Shown piece after piece: positions 48,789-56,680 of a stretch of DNA of 64,000 nucleotides; the first letter of the stretch is position 1, and the number at the start of each line of letters is the position of its first letter. Source of the stretch: Streptomyces sedi (GTDB taxonomy: Bacteria; Actinomycetota; Actinomycetes; Streptomycetales; Streptomycetaceae); NCBI RefSeq assembly GCF_006335015.1, contig NZ_VDGT01000012.1, positions 158,144 through 222,143 of the forward strand, read 5' to 3'. The position numbers and the translations under genes are program-made. The notes beneath the pieces were generated by a model. The model saw nothing but the letters and a program-made list of their open reading frames with translations, was not told where the DNA came from and searched no databases.

Positions 48789-50171
48789 TCAGGCGCGGGG
48801 CAGCGAACGGCCGGCGCGCCAGGCGGCCAGCAGCTCGGGGTCGGGCTGGTCGAGGTCGTCGAGGGTGAGCAGCGTTCCCTCGGTGACGTTCCTGGCCAGG
48901 CGGCTGCCCGCCACGAGGTAGAAGGGGGCGGCGTCCGCCGGCACCTCGTCGAGGGCGCAGAGCACGGGGGCGACGCCCGTCACCTCGTGGTGGTGGCCGT
49001 GCAGGGTCAGTTCCGCGCCGGCGGGCAGGTCGGTGGCGGCGCGTCCGGCGAGCACCGCGTGCTGGCGGGGCGGGCGCGGGGAGACGCCGGCGCCTTCGAG
49101 CACCGCGCGGCGCAGCGTGGCGGGGGTCTCGACGCCCATGGCGTGGAACGGCAGGTAGAGGCAGCCGTAGCGGCCGTCGCGGCTGACGAGGTGGCCCTTG
49201 GCGCGCAACGTCTCCCAGGTCTCGTCGTCGTGGGTGCGCACCACGGCGAAGACGCCGCCGGCGAAGCTGGCCTCCTCCGGCAGGCGCAGGACGCTGAAGA
49301 CGTCGAGCACGCCGTCGCGGGCGCGGATGCCGCCGTGGTCGCGGTGGGCGTAGACGTCGGCCAGTTCGGAGACGCGGGCGACGGGGTAGTGCAGCGCGGG
49401 GGTGTCGGCGGTGAAGCCGGTGGCGGAGGCGACCACCGCCATCTCGCAGTGGTCGGCGGCGGCGGAACGCTTGAGCCCGGCGACCGCCTCGGCGCGGGCG
49501 GCGAGGGTGGCCGGCACGTCGTCGCCGAGCCGCAGCAGCCCGCCGAGGGCGGGCGCGGGGAGCGTGGTGCCGAGCTGGGTGACGGTGCCGGACTCCGGGT
49601 CGTAGACCAGGTCGTACTCGCTGGACTTGCCGAGCGCCAGGATCTCAAGCCCCAGCCCGGCCAGCCGCTCGTACCAGAGGATGAGGTTGGCCGGCTGGTC
49701 GCCCTCGGCCGGGGTGTAGACCAGCCCCCGGTCGGCGGCGAGCGCGGCGAGGCTCACGCCGGCGACGGAGTCCACCTCCTTGCTGACCATGGCCACGTGG
49801 CGGCCGTCCAGCAGGGCCCGGCGGGCGGCGCGATGGCCGGCCGCGGGGCTTCCGGTGGCTTCGACGAGGATGTCGTACTCGGCGCCGGCGAGCAGGTCGA
49901 TCTCCCCGACCACCGCGATCCGCCCGGACCCGGTGATCTCGGTCACCTCCTCGGGGGTGCGGGCGGTGACCAGCTCGTCCGCGCCGTGGCCGAGGGAGCG
50001 CGCCAGCGCGTGCACGCCCTCGGTGTCCCGGTCGCACAGCACGGTGGGGCGCACCCCGTCCGTGCGGCGGGTGGTGGCGAGCAGCGTGCGGGCGAAGCCG
50101 CCGCACGCGCCGGTGAGCGCGTAGCCGACCGTGCGGGCCTGCGGCGCGGTACCGGTGGGGGACGGGGTCAT
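48789..50171 (-). CDS. SAF-domain oxidoreductase (homoserine-dehydrogenase-like, COG4091 type)
   Basis: 460 aa, start 50171 with GAAAGG about 6 nt upstream. N-terminal Rossmann domain with a Gly-rich loop (GYALTGACGGFARTLLATT) and VEATGSPAAGHRAARRALLDGRHVAMVSKEVD, as in homoserine-dehydrogenase-like proteins. The C-terminal third contains a SAF-type beta-clip region (ATDLPAGAELT, YLVAGSRLARNVTEGTLLTLDDL). Proteins of this kind often replace LtnD/DenD in DUF1537 loci. Inferred role: NAD(P)-dependent oxidation of the C4 sugar acid before the kinase and aldolase act. First gene of the minus-strand operon, with its own promoter at 50226-50254. Substrate unproven. Confidence 0.75.
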   Translation of the reverse strand: MTPSPTGTAPQARTVGYALTGACGGFARTLLATTRRTDGVRPTVLCDRDTEGVHALARSLGHGADELVTARTPEEVTEITGSGRIAVVGEIDLLAGAEYDILVEATGSPAAGHRAARRALLDGRHVAMVSKEVDSVAGVSLAALAADRGLVYTPAEGDQPANLILWYERLAGLGLEILALGKSSEYDLVYDPESGTVTQLGTTLPAPALGGLLRLGDDVPATLAARAEAVAGLKRSAAADHCEMAVVASATGFTADTPALHYPVARVSELADVYAHRDHGGIRARDGVLDVFSVLRLPEEASFAGGVFAVVRTHDDETWETLRAKGHLVSRDGRYGCLYLPFHAMGVETPATLRRAVLEGAGVSPRPPRQHAVLAGRAATDLPAGAELTLHGHHHEVTGVAPVLCALDEVPADAAPFYLVAGSRLARNVTEGTLLTLDDLDQPDPELLAAWRAGRSLPRA

Positions 50172-50225
50172 CGGGTGCCTTTCGACGGACTCGGCTGAGC
50201 GGGACCATCACGCTCTTGAAGCGGG

Positions 50226-50254
50226 AACGTAACTCCGATTAACACTTGCGTCAA
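50226..50254 (-). promoter_or_regulatory. Housekeeping-type promoter of the dehydrogenase-GntP-DeoR operon
   Basis: On the minus strand TTGACG (50254-50249), 17-bp spacer, TACGTT (50231-50226): a good fit to the HrdB-type consensus. It sits in the only AT-rich stretch of the divergent region (50225-50275), about 55 bp before the start codon at 50171. Confidence 0.55.
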
Positions 50255-50340
50255 CTGTAGTAACATAAATTCACAGCCTGGTGGTTCCGGGGACGCCCGC
50301 CGTCTCCCGGCCCCACGGGGCGGGCACGAGGCGACCGTGA

Positions 50341-50420
50341 CGCACCGCCTGGAACGGCCTCGAAAGACCTCGCAAGACCTCGGAAGACCGAGAACGACGT
50401 TGAACGACCTGAAGACGACC
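50341..50420. repeat. Period-10 degenerate direct repeats upstream of otnK
   Basis: Eight consecutive decamers fall in register, e.g. CGAAAGACCT (50361), CGCAAGACCT (50371), CGGAAGACCG (50381) and TGAACGACCT (50401), with core GAACGACCT/GAAAGACCT. The array ends 23 bp before the otnK start. Helically phased direct repeats are known targets of some DeoR-family repressors. Confidence 0.55.
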
Positions 50421-50443
50421 TTCGCGACGGAAACGGGTGACGC

Positions 50444-51712
50444 ATGGCCACATGGGGCGGGATCGCCGACGACTTCACCGGTGCCACGGATCTGGCCGGC
50501 AACTGGGTCGCCCGCGGACTGCGCACCGTGGTGACGCTCGGCGTCCCCGGCGCGGCCGACCGGGCACGCCTGGCCGAGGCCGACGCCGTGGTGGTGGCCC
50601 TCAAGTCCCGCACCGCGCCGGTCGAGGAGGCCGTCCGCGACTCGCTGGCCGCGCTCGAAGCCCTCCGCGCCCTCGGGTGCGTCCGCTTCTACCAAAAGTA
50701 CTGCTCCACGTTCGACTCCACGCCGGCCGGCAACATCGGCCCGGTCGCCGACGCCCTGCTGGGCGCGTTGGACACCGGTCTGGCCGTCGTCGTGCCCTCG
50801 TTCCCCGCCACCGGGCGCACCGTCTACCGGGGGCACCTGTTCGTCGGCGACCGGCTGCTCTCCGACAGCTCGATGCGCCACCATCCGCTCACCCCGATGA
50901 CCAGCTCCGACGTGCCCGCGCTGCTGCGCCCGCAGACGGCACACCGCGTCGCCTCGGTGCCGCTGCCCGTGGTGCGGGCGGGCGCGGCGGCGCTCCGCGC
51001 CGAGCTGGACCGGCTGCGCCGGGCCGAAGCGCCCGCGCTGGTCGTGGTCGACGCCGTGGAGGAGGCGGACCTCGCGGTGATCGCCCGGGCCACCGCCGAT
51101 CACCCGCTGGTTACCGGCGGCTCGGGGCTCGCCCTCGGCCTGCCCGCGGCCACCGCCCCCGCCCACGCCGCGATGCCGGTCGAGGAGGGCCACCCGCTGA
51201 TCCTGGCCGGCAGCGCCTCGACCGCCACCCAGGGACAGATCGCCCACGCCCGCCGCGCCGGCGTCCCCGCCCGCAAGCTGGACATCGACGCGCTGCGCGC
51301 CGACCCGGCCGCCGCCGTCGACGCGCTGGTCGCCGAAGTCACCGCCCACTGGGCGGAGGCGCCGCGCACCCCGTTCCTGATCCACGCCGTGGAGAGCCGC
51401 GACGACGTCCGCGAGGACGACCCCGCCGACGGGCCGCCCGCCGGGGAACTGGTCGAACGCGCCCTGGCCGACTGCGCCCGCCGGCTGGCCGCCGCCGGCG
51501 CGCGCCGGCTGATCGTCGCAGGCGGCGAGACCTCAGGCAGCGTGGTGCGTGCCCTCGGTATCCGCCGCCTGGAGCTCGGCCCACAGCTCTCGCCCGGCGT
51601 CAGCTGGGCCCACGGAGTCTCCGGCGAAGGGCACGCCTACAACCTCGCCCTGAAGTCAGGCAACTTCGGCGCCACCGACATCTTCACCGACGGCTGGAAC
51701 GCCCTTGCCTGA
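50444..51712 (+). CDS. otnK: Four-carbon acid sugar kinase (DUF1537/OtnK family)
   Basis: 422 aa. N-terminal sugar-binding domain begins with IADDFTGATDLAGNW and contains KYCSTFDSTPAGNIGPVADAL. The C-terminal nucleotide-binding domain has ILAGSASTATQGQI, IVAGGETSGSVVRAL and the terminal LALKSGNFG motif. All are hallmarks of the OtnK/DtnK/LtnK kinases that phosphorylate the oxidised C4 sugar acid before aldolase/decarboxylase cleavage. It is the first gene of a plus-strand pair with otnC, 42 bp apart, and divergent from the dehydrogenase. The exact stereoisomer (D-/L-threonate, erythronate) cannot be read from sequence. Confidence 0.88.
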   Translation: MATWGGIADDFTGATDLAGNWVARGLRTVVTLGVPGAADRARLAEADAVVVALKSRTAPVEEAVRDSLAALEALRALGCVRFYQKYCSTFDSTPAGNIGPVADALLGALDTGLAVVVPSFPATGRTVYRGHLFVGDRLLSDSSMRHHPLTPMTSSDVPALLRPQTAHRVASVPLPVVRAGAAALRAELDRLRRAEAPALVVVDAVEEADLAVIARATADHPLVTGGSGLALGLPAATAPAHAAMPVEEGHPLILAGSASTATQGQIAHARRAGVPARKLDIDALRADPAAAVDALVAEVTAHWAEAPRTPFLIHAVESRDDVREDDPADGPPAGELVERALADCARRLAAAGARRLIVAGGETSGSVVRALGIRRLELGPQLSPGVSWAHGVSGEGHAYNLALKSGNFGATDIFTDGWNALA

Positions 51713-51754
51713 GGTCCCCGCCCCGTCCCGCAGCCCCCACCGAGGAGTTCGACC

Positions 51755-52429
51755 ATGACCGACCCGCGCACCGACCTCGTGACCGCGGGCCGCCGGCTCA
51801 CCGAGGCCGGCCTGAGCCCGGGGTCCTCGGGCAACCTCAGCGTGCGGATCGGCGACCGCATGTACCTCACGCCCACGGGCAGCGCGCTGGACGCCCTGGA
51901 CGTCGAGGAACTGTCCGTCCTGGACGCCCACGCCGCCCCCGGCACGCCGGCGGCGCTGGCCCACCGGGCGGGGCCGCCGCCGTCCAAGGAGTTCCCCCTG
52001 CACCTGGCGCTCTACCAGCGCGACCCCGAGGCCACCGCCGTCGTCCACCTGCACAGCGCGCACGCCGCCGCGCGTTCCTGCCTGCCCGCCTGGTCGGCGC
52101 GGAGCGCGCTGCCGCCGCTCACCCCGTACTTCGTGATGCGGGTCGGCCAGGCCCCGCTGATCCCCTACGCGCCCCCGGGCGACGTCGACCAGGCCCGCGC
52201 CCTGGCCGACCTCGACTTCCCCTTCCGTGCCGCGCTCCTCCAGAACCACGGCCCGGTCACCTCCGGAGGCGACATGGCCGCCGCGGTGGCCGCCGCGGTG
52301 GAACTGGAGGAGACCAGCCGTCTCCTGCTGCTCCTCGGCCAGCACCCGCACCGCGTCCTCACCCCGTCGGAGGCGTCCGCGCTCGCCGCCCGCTACGGCA
52401 CCCACTGGACCCCGGCGCCGAGCGCCTGA
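51755..52429 (+). CDS. otnC: Class II aldolase/decarboxylase (OtnC-like)
   Basis: 224 aa, RBS GAGGAG 6 nt before ATG. Class II aldolase/adducin-head signatures: GLSPGSSGNLSVRIGDRMYLTPTG, the metal ligands in VVHLHSAHA, and the downstream QNHG. In OtnK pathways the partner OtnC decarboxylates the 3-oxo-tetronate 4-phosphate to dihydroxyacetone phosphate; adjacency to otnK points to that reaction. A fuculose- or ribulose-phosphate aldolase activity is the alternative. The length (224) is usual for the family. Confidence 0.85.
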   Translation: MTDPRTDLVTAGRRLTEAGLSPGSSGNLSVRIGDRMYLTPTGSALDALDVEELSVLDAHAAPGTPAALAHRAGPPPSKEFPLHLALYQRDPEATAVVHLHSAHAAARSCLPAWSARSALPPLTPYFVMRVGQAPLIPYAPPGDVDQARALADLDFPFRAALLQNHGPVTSGGDMAAAVAAAVELEETSRLLLLLGQHPHRVLTPSEASALAARYGTHWTPAPSA

Positions 52430-52521
52430 ACGCTCCCCTCCCCGGCCGTCACCCCCGCCGGCGGCTGGCAGGATGAGGGGCGCGGGGAGACGGTGCACAC
52501 GACAGCTGAGCGTAGGTCGAC

Positions 52522-54069
52522 ATGAGTGGTCAGTCAGCGGAAACGGCGGGCCGCGCGCCCGCGGCGGACGACGGTGGGGGGAGGCCGGCCACGGGAATCG
52601 GGGCCCGCACGGGGGCCGTTCTGGTCTTCGGGTCGTCGGCGGCGGTGCTGGTCGTCGAGTTGGTCGCGCTGCGGCTGCTGGCGCCGTACGTCGGGCTGAC
52701 CATGGAGATGAACACCACGGTGATCGGCATCGCCCTCACGGCGATCGCGCTCGGCGCGTGGGCCGGCGGGCGGGCCGCCGACGTCGTGGCGCCGCGCCGG
52801 GCGCTCGGCCCGCTGCTGGCGCTCTCGGGCCTGGTCGTGGGGCTGACGCCGGGCCTGGTGCGGCTGGCCGGCCTGTCCGAGGGGGCGTTGGCGCTGCTCG
52901 TCGGCGGCCTCTGCCTGTTTCTGCCGGCCGCGCTGCTGACGGCGGTCACCCCCATGGTCACGAAGCTGCTGCTGGTCGACCTGGAGGCGACCGGCACCGT
53001 CGTCGGCCGACTCTCCGGGATCGGCACCGCCGGCGGTATCGCCGGCACCGTGCTGACCGGGTTCGTGCTGGTCTCGGTCGTGCCCGTCAGCGTCATCCTG
53101 ATCGCCCTCGGCGTGGTCCTGCTGCTGGCCGGCGTCCTCGTCGACGCCTCGCTCAGGGAACGGCGGCGGCGCGGGCGGAGCGTCCTGCTCGCGGGCGTCG
53201 CGGTCGGCGGCAGCGTCGCCGCGGGCGTCGCGGTGCCCGACGGCTGCGACGTGGAGACCCGCTACCACTGCGCCGTGGTCGAGAAGGACCCCGAACGGGA
53301 GGGCGGGCGCACCCTTGTCCTCGACGGGCTGCGGCACTCCTACGTCGACGTGGACGACCCCGAACACCTGGAGTTCGCCTACGTCCAAGCGATCGCCTCC
53401 GTCGTCGACACCGCCTACCCCGCCGGGGAGCCGCTCGACACCTACCATCTGGGTGCCGGCGGGCTCTCCGTGCCGACCTATCTGGAAGCGGTGCGCCCCG
53501 GGTCCACCAGCGTGGTCTCCGAGATCGACCCCGGAGTCGTCGAGGTCGACCGCGAGCTGCTCGGCGTGGAGACCGGCGACCACCTCCGGGTGCGGGTCGA
53601 GGACGCGCGGCTCGGCCTGCGCGCGCTCGACGACGACTCCCGCGACCTCGTCGTGGGCGACGCCTTCGGCGGCGTCAGCGTCCCGTGGCACCTGACCACC
53701 AGGGAGGCGGTCGCCGACATCGGGCGGGTGCTGCGCGAGGACGGCCTCTACACGGTGAACATGGTCGACCACGGCGAACTCGCCTTCGTCCGCGCCGCGG
53801 TGCACACGCTGCGGGAGGAGTTCACGCACGTCGCGGTGGCGGCGGAGCCGGGCGCCTTCGAGGGCGCCGGCGGCGGCAACTTCGTGGCGACCGCCGCCGG
53901 GACGCCGATCGACACGGCGGCCTGGGCCGAGCGGATCGCCGAACGCGGCAGCGGTTGGCGGGTCGTGGAGGGCGCCGAACTGACCGAGTGGATCGGTGAG
54001 GCGACGACGCTGACCGACGACTTCGCGCCGGTCGACCAGCTGCTCACGCCCTATCCGCAGCGGCGCTGA
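52522..54069 (+). CDS. Membrane-fused spermidine-synthase-like protein
   Basis: 515 aa. The N-terminal half has about seven hydrophobic helices (AVLVFGSSAAVLVVELVALRLLAPYVG..., MVTKLLLVDLEATGTVVGRLSGIGTAGGIAGTVLTGFVLV), the fused-MFS part of this family. The C-terminal half (about 245-515) has a spermidine-synthase/methyltransferase Rossmann fold: the loop HLGAGGLSVPTYL, acidic SEIDPGVVEV, and VVGDAFGGVSVPWHLTT. Such fusions are common in actinobacteria and their substrate is unsettled; the gene should not be read as proof of spermidine synthesis. It stands alone, with a terminator after it at 54088-54120. Confidence 0.8.
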   Translation: MSGQSAETAGRAPAADDGGGRPATGIGARTGAVLVFGSSAAVLVVELVALRLLAPYVGLTMEMNTTVIGIALTAIALGAWAGGRAADVVAPRRALGPLLALSGLVVGLTPGLVRLAGLSEGALALLVGGLCLFLPAALLTAVTPMVTKLLLVDLEATGTVVGRLSGIGTAGGIAGTVLTGFVLVSVVPVSVILIALGVVLLLAGVLVDASLRERRRRGRSVLLAGVAVGGSVAAGVAVPDGCDVETRYHCAVVEKDPEREGGRTLVLDGLRHSYVDVDDPEHLEFAYVQAIASVVDTAYPAGEPLDTYHLGAGGLSVPTYLEAVRPGSTSVVSEIDPGVVEVDRELLGVETGDHLRVRVEDARLGLRALDDDSRDLVVGDAFGGVSVPWHLTTREAVADIGRVLREDGLYTVNMVDHGELAFVRAAVHTLREEFTHVAVAAEPGAFEGAGGGNFVATAAGTPIDTAAWAERIAERGSGWRVVEGAELTEWIGEATTLTDDFAPVDQLLTPYPQRR

Positions 54070-54087
54070 GCCGTTCCGCGACGGCGG

Positions 54088-54120
54088 CCCCTCCCGGCGA
54101 CCCGGCGGCGCCGGGAGGGG
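54088..54120. terminator. Bidirectional terminator between convergent genes
   Basis: 12-bp perfect stem CCCCTCCCGGCG (54088-54099) and its complement (54109-54120) with a 9-nt loop, between the spermidine-synthase-like gene (plus) and the amidase gene (minus). Confidence 0.8.
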
Positions 54121-54139
54121 ACCGAGTCGCTTTCGGAGG

Positions 54140-55222
54140 TCAGACGGGCCAGGCCAGCAGGCTGGCGGTCAGCTCGTCGATCGGCACCGGGGAATCCCCG
54201 TTGACCAGCACCTCGGCGACCAGCCTGTTGTCGTCGGACCCGGGCAGATGGCCCTGCCAGTGGTGTGCCGCGTGGAGCCGTCCGCCGTCGTGCACGGGCG
54301 AGGAGATCGGCCACGACTTGGCGCGGGCCCACTCCTGACCCGGCTTCTTGTGGTTGCGCGCGACGCGGAGCTGGATCTCCTGGCCGCGGGCCAGCCCCTC
54401 GGCGCGGACGGCGAAGTCCAGGCTGAACAGGTGCTCGCCCTTCAGCAGCGTCTGTTCCCTGTCCCGGTCGGACCAGCCCTTCCCCGGTGCCCACACGCGG
54501 TCCCAGGTGATCGTGTACCACTCGCCCGGCGTCAGCGTGACGCCGGACTTCCGTTCGAAGTAGGTGTGCACTGGGGTCTCCTCTGGGTTCGAGCCTCCCG
54601 GGCTCCAGCCGGCCGGATGCTTCAGTCGTTCGGCGACCCGCGAGCGGATGTCGCCGATGGAGACTCCGGGCCCGCGCGGGTCGATCTTCCCCGGCTGCCA
54701 CTCCAGGTGGCCGATGACCGAGGTCGGGCCCTTCTTGCCCCAGCCGTGGGCGCGGCAGATCGCCGCCGAGGCGCGGACGATCGCCTCCACCTGGGCGGCG
54801 GGCCACGGGTCCTTGTTGTCACCGAGGTTGACGCACTCGAAACCGTAGAAACGGGCGTTGCCGTCGGTGTTGGCCTGGTTGTCGGGCGGCAGCGGACGTT
54901 CCTCGATGACGGCCTGGAGCACGTCGCCGTCGCCGGAACCGGCGTGGTTGGCCCGGCCGTGCCCGACGAGATGCACCGCGCCGTCCTTGGCGATGACGCC
55001 GTGGCACAGCGGTCCCGGCAGCGTCGAGTGCCCGTCGTAGCACAGGCGGACGGAGGCGTCGGTGCCGGTGGTCACGGTGTGATGCACCATCACCCCGTGC
55101 ACCGGACCCCACGCCCCGACGTGGTTGCGGTTGTGGGTGCGCCAGCTGCGGTACTCGACCACGCGGACACCCTCGGCCTTCAGCGCGGCGACCAGTCGGT
55201 CAGCGGACAGCGGGGTCGCCAC
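54140..55222 (-). CDS. N-acetylmuramoyl-L-alanine amidase (amidase_2/PGRP type)
   Basis: 360 aa from GTG 55222 (AGAGGGGG 5-6 nt upstream). The amidase_2 domain (about 15-190) has the zinc His in VMVHHTVTTG, the second metal region GHLEWQPGKIDPRGPG, and FYGFECVNLGDN. The remaining 170 residues (HTYFERKSGVTLTPGEWYTITWDRVW...) form a beta-rich domain often found after such amidases, probably for binding. No signal peptide is seen, so it resembles phage-type or tailocin-associated lysins, though no other phage genes are nearby. It cleaves the peptide from muramic acid in peptidoglycan. Confidence 0.8.
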   Translation of the reverse strand: MATPLSADRLVAALKAEGVRVVEYRSWRTHNRNHVGAWGPVHGVMVHHTVTTGTDASVRLCYDGHSTLPGPLCHGVIAKDGAVHLVGHGRANHAGSGDGDVLQAVIEERPLPPDNQANTDGNARFYGFECVNLGDNKDPWPAAQVEAIVRASAAICRAHGWGKKGPTSVIGHLEWQPGKIDPRGPGVSIGDIRSRVAERLKHPAGWSPGGSNPEETPVHTYFERKSGVTLTPGEWYTITWDRVWAPGKGWSDRDREQTLLKGEHLFSLDFAVRAEGLARGQEIQLRVARNHKKPGQEWARAKSWPISSPVHDGGRLHAAHHWQGHLPGSDDNRLVAEVLVNGDSPVPIDELTASLLAWPV

Positions 55223-55706
55223 GGGACACCCCCTCTGTCGGGGTGGGCGGATTCGAGCACACGGGTACCTCCTCCGGACGGGGCCGGTGTGAGCGAGGGC
55301 GGGGCGGTCCCCACGCCGTCGCCGGCGATCGGCGCGGCCAAATCGGCGCGGCACAGGGGAACGGAGCGGCGGGGGAGCGGCGGCCCGGGCGTTGCCCCGA
55401 CGCGGGCGCCCCGGGACCGGGCGCGGGTGCCCTGAACGGCCTCCGGGCGTCGCCGCCGGTGTGTTCTCGCGGAGGCGGGCCCGGGCAACGCCGGCGCCGA
55501 AGAACTGATATCGCCCCATACCGCCCTCGCGAGTGTCGGACGGATCCTGCCCGGACCGGAACCGGGCCAACCATCGGACAGGCCAGGGGCGTTGAGCGGA
55601 GCGCCCGTGCCCGCCCGCGCCCCGCCCGTGCCCGCCCGTGCCCGCCCGTGCCCGCCCTCGCCCGCACGGGCCCGTGCGGCAGACTGGGGCGGTGAGGGGA
55701 AACCGG
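55223..55706. repeat. Intergenic region with a GC-rich decamer repeat
   Basis: No credible gene lies in these 484 bp. Between about 55603 and 55660 the decamer GTGCCCGCCC (with variants) is repeated about five times, three copies in perfect tandem (55628-55657). It lies just upstream of the GNAT gene. The rest is GC-rich spacer containing the minus-strand promoter of the amidase. Confidence 0.45.
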
Positions 55707-56186
55707 GTGAGCCTGCGCGTCGCCACCTCCGACGACTGGCCGCTGTGGCGGGACCTGCGCGTCGCCGCGCTGACCGAGGCGCCGCACGCGTTCCGGGCCC
55801 GGCTCGCCGACTGGGAGAGCGGCGGGCGGGAACAGTGGCGCGCCCGGCTGACCGCACCGGGCACGCACCCCGTCGTCGCGCTGCGGGACGGCCGCCCCGT
55901 CGGCGTGGTCAGGGGCGTTCCCGGCGACGGCGGGACGAGCGAGCTCAGGTCGCTGTGGGTCGCGTCCGAGGCCCGGGGCCAGGGGATCGGGGACCGGCTG
56001 ATCGAGGCGGTGACGACGTGGGCCCTCCGGGCGGGCTCCACCACGCTGCGGCTCGCGGTGATCCCGGGCAACGAGGCCGCGCTCGCCCTCTACCGGCGCC
56101 ACGGCTTCGTTCCGGCCGAGGCGCCGGGGGAGCCGCCGGCCCACCGGATGAGCGGGGAACGCGTGCTCGTCAGGCCGCTGCGCTGA
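55707..56186 (+). CDS. GNAT-family N-acetyltransferase
   Basis: 159 aa from GTG 55707, chosen because GAGGGG lies 6 nt upstream; GTG 55692 is the alternative. Typical GNAT order: N-terminal helix (DDWPLWRDLRVAALTEAPHAFRA), beta4/motif A with the acetyl-CoA loop LRSLWVASEARGQGIGDRLIEAV, and motif B LRLAVIPGNEAALALYRRHGFVPA. Substrate unknown; the family acetylates amines in antibiotics, proteins or metabolites. A hairpin terminator follows. Confidence 0.85.
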   Translation: MSLRVATSDDWPLWRDLRVAALTEAPHAFRARLADWESGGREQWRARLTAPGTHPVVALRDGRPVGVVRGVPGDGGTSELRSLWVASEARGQGIGDRLIEAVTTWALRAGSTTLRLAVIPGNEAALALYRRHGFVPAEAPGEPPAHRMSGERVLVRPLR

Positions 56187-56190
56187 GCCG

Positions 56191-56218
56191 CGCCCCCGGC
56201 CGGGGCTGGCCGGGGGCG
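56191..56218. terminator. Terminator between GNAT and DUF5997 genes
   Basis: 11-bp perfect stem CGCCCCCGGCC (56191-56201) with its complement (56208-56218), 6-nt loop, between convergent genes. Confidence 0.75.
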
Positions 56219-56228
56219 GGGAGGGCGG

Positions 56229-56621
56229 TCAGCTCTGCCGCTCTTCCCGCTCCGCCTGCCGCTCCTTGAGGCGCGCCGCCTCCCTGCGGACATCGGCCTG
56301 CGTGGCGCGCTCCCGGACCAGCCACTCCGGCTCGTCCCGCTTCAGCGCGTCGATCTGCTCCGTGGTCAGGGGCTCGGTGACACCGCCGCGCGCGAGGCCC
56401 GCGATGGAGACGCCCAGCTTCGAGGCCACCACCGGCCTGGGGTGCGGCCCGTCGCGGCGCAGGTCCCTGAGCCACTCGGGCGGGTCGGTCTGAAGGGTCC
56501 GCAACGCGTCGCGCGAGACCACGCCCTCCTGGAACTCGACGGGTGTGGCCGGAAGGTACACACCCAACTTCTTCGCCGCGGTCGCGGGCTTCATGGTCTG
56601 GGTGCTTTGTTGCGACGTCAT
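56229..56621 (-). CDS. DUF5997-family protein
   Basis: 130 aa from ATG 56621 (MTSQQSTQTMKPATAAKKLGVYLPATPVEFQ); an ATG 10 codons upstream is less likely. The family-typical KPATAAKKLGVYLPATP and LQTDPPEWLRDLRRDGPHPRPVVASKLGVS segments identify it. Function is unknown; the helical RREAARLKERQAEREER tail is charged. It is divergent from the LysR-effector-domain gene with only 59 bp between the starts, a pairing I recall as common in streptomycetes, which suggests a shared role. Confidence 0.75.
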   Translation of the reverse strand: MTSQQSTQTMKPATAAKKLGVYLPATPVEFQEGVVSRDALRTLQTDPPEWLRDLRRDGPHPRPVVASKLGVSIAGLARGGVTEPLTTEQIDALKRDEPEWLVRERATQADVRREAARLKERQAEREERQS

Positions 56622-56680
56622 GCCGACCAGGGTAACGAGCGGGTGCGACACCCTCGAACGCCACCGGATAGCCTTGCGAG

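Noticed and set aside
47463..50198. 911-codon plus-strand open frame across the sugar-acid locus
   Set aside because: Antisense to GntP and the SAF-domain dehydrogenase, both with strong motifs and RBSs; the frame is His/Gln/Gly-rich noise.
50441..50460. TTA-like triplets elsewhere (for example in otnK at about 51110 and PKS2 at 25981)
   Set aside because: On checking the frame these span codon boundaries (GTT ACC, GTT ATC) and are not TTA codons.
52227..53999. 590-codon plus-strand frame overlapping the aldolase and spermidine-synthase-like genes
   Set aside because: Arg-rich shadow in an alternative frame; the overlapping genes have recognisable folds.
54140..55222. Prophage remnant around the amidase
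   Set aside because: The amidase is lysin-like, but no holin, tail, integrase or att-like repeat accompanies it.
55603..55660. GC decamer repeat as a CRISPR-like array
   Set aside because: Copies are contiguous with no spacers; it is a simple tandem repeat.
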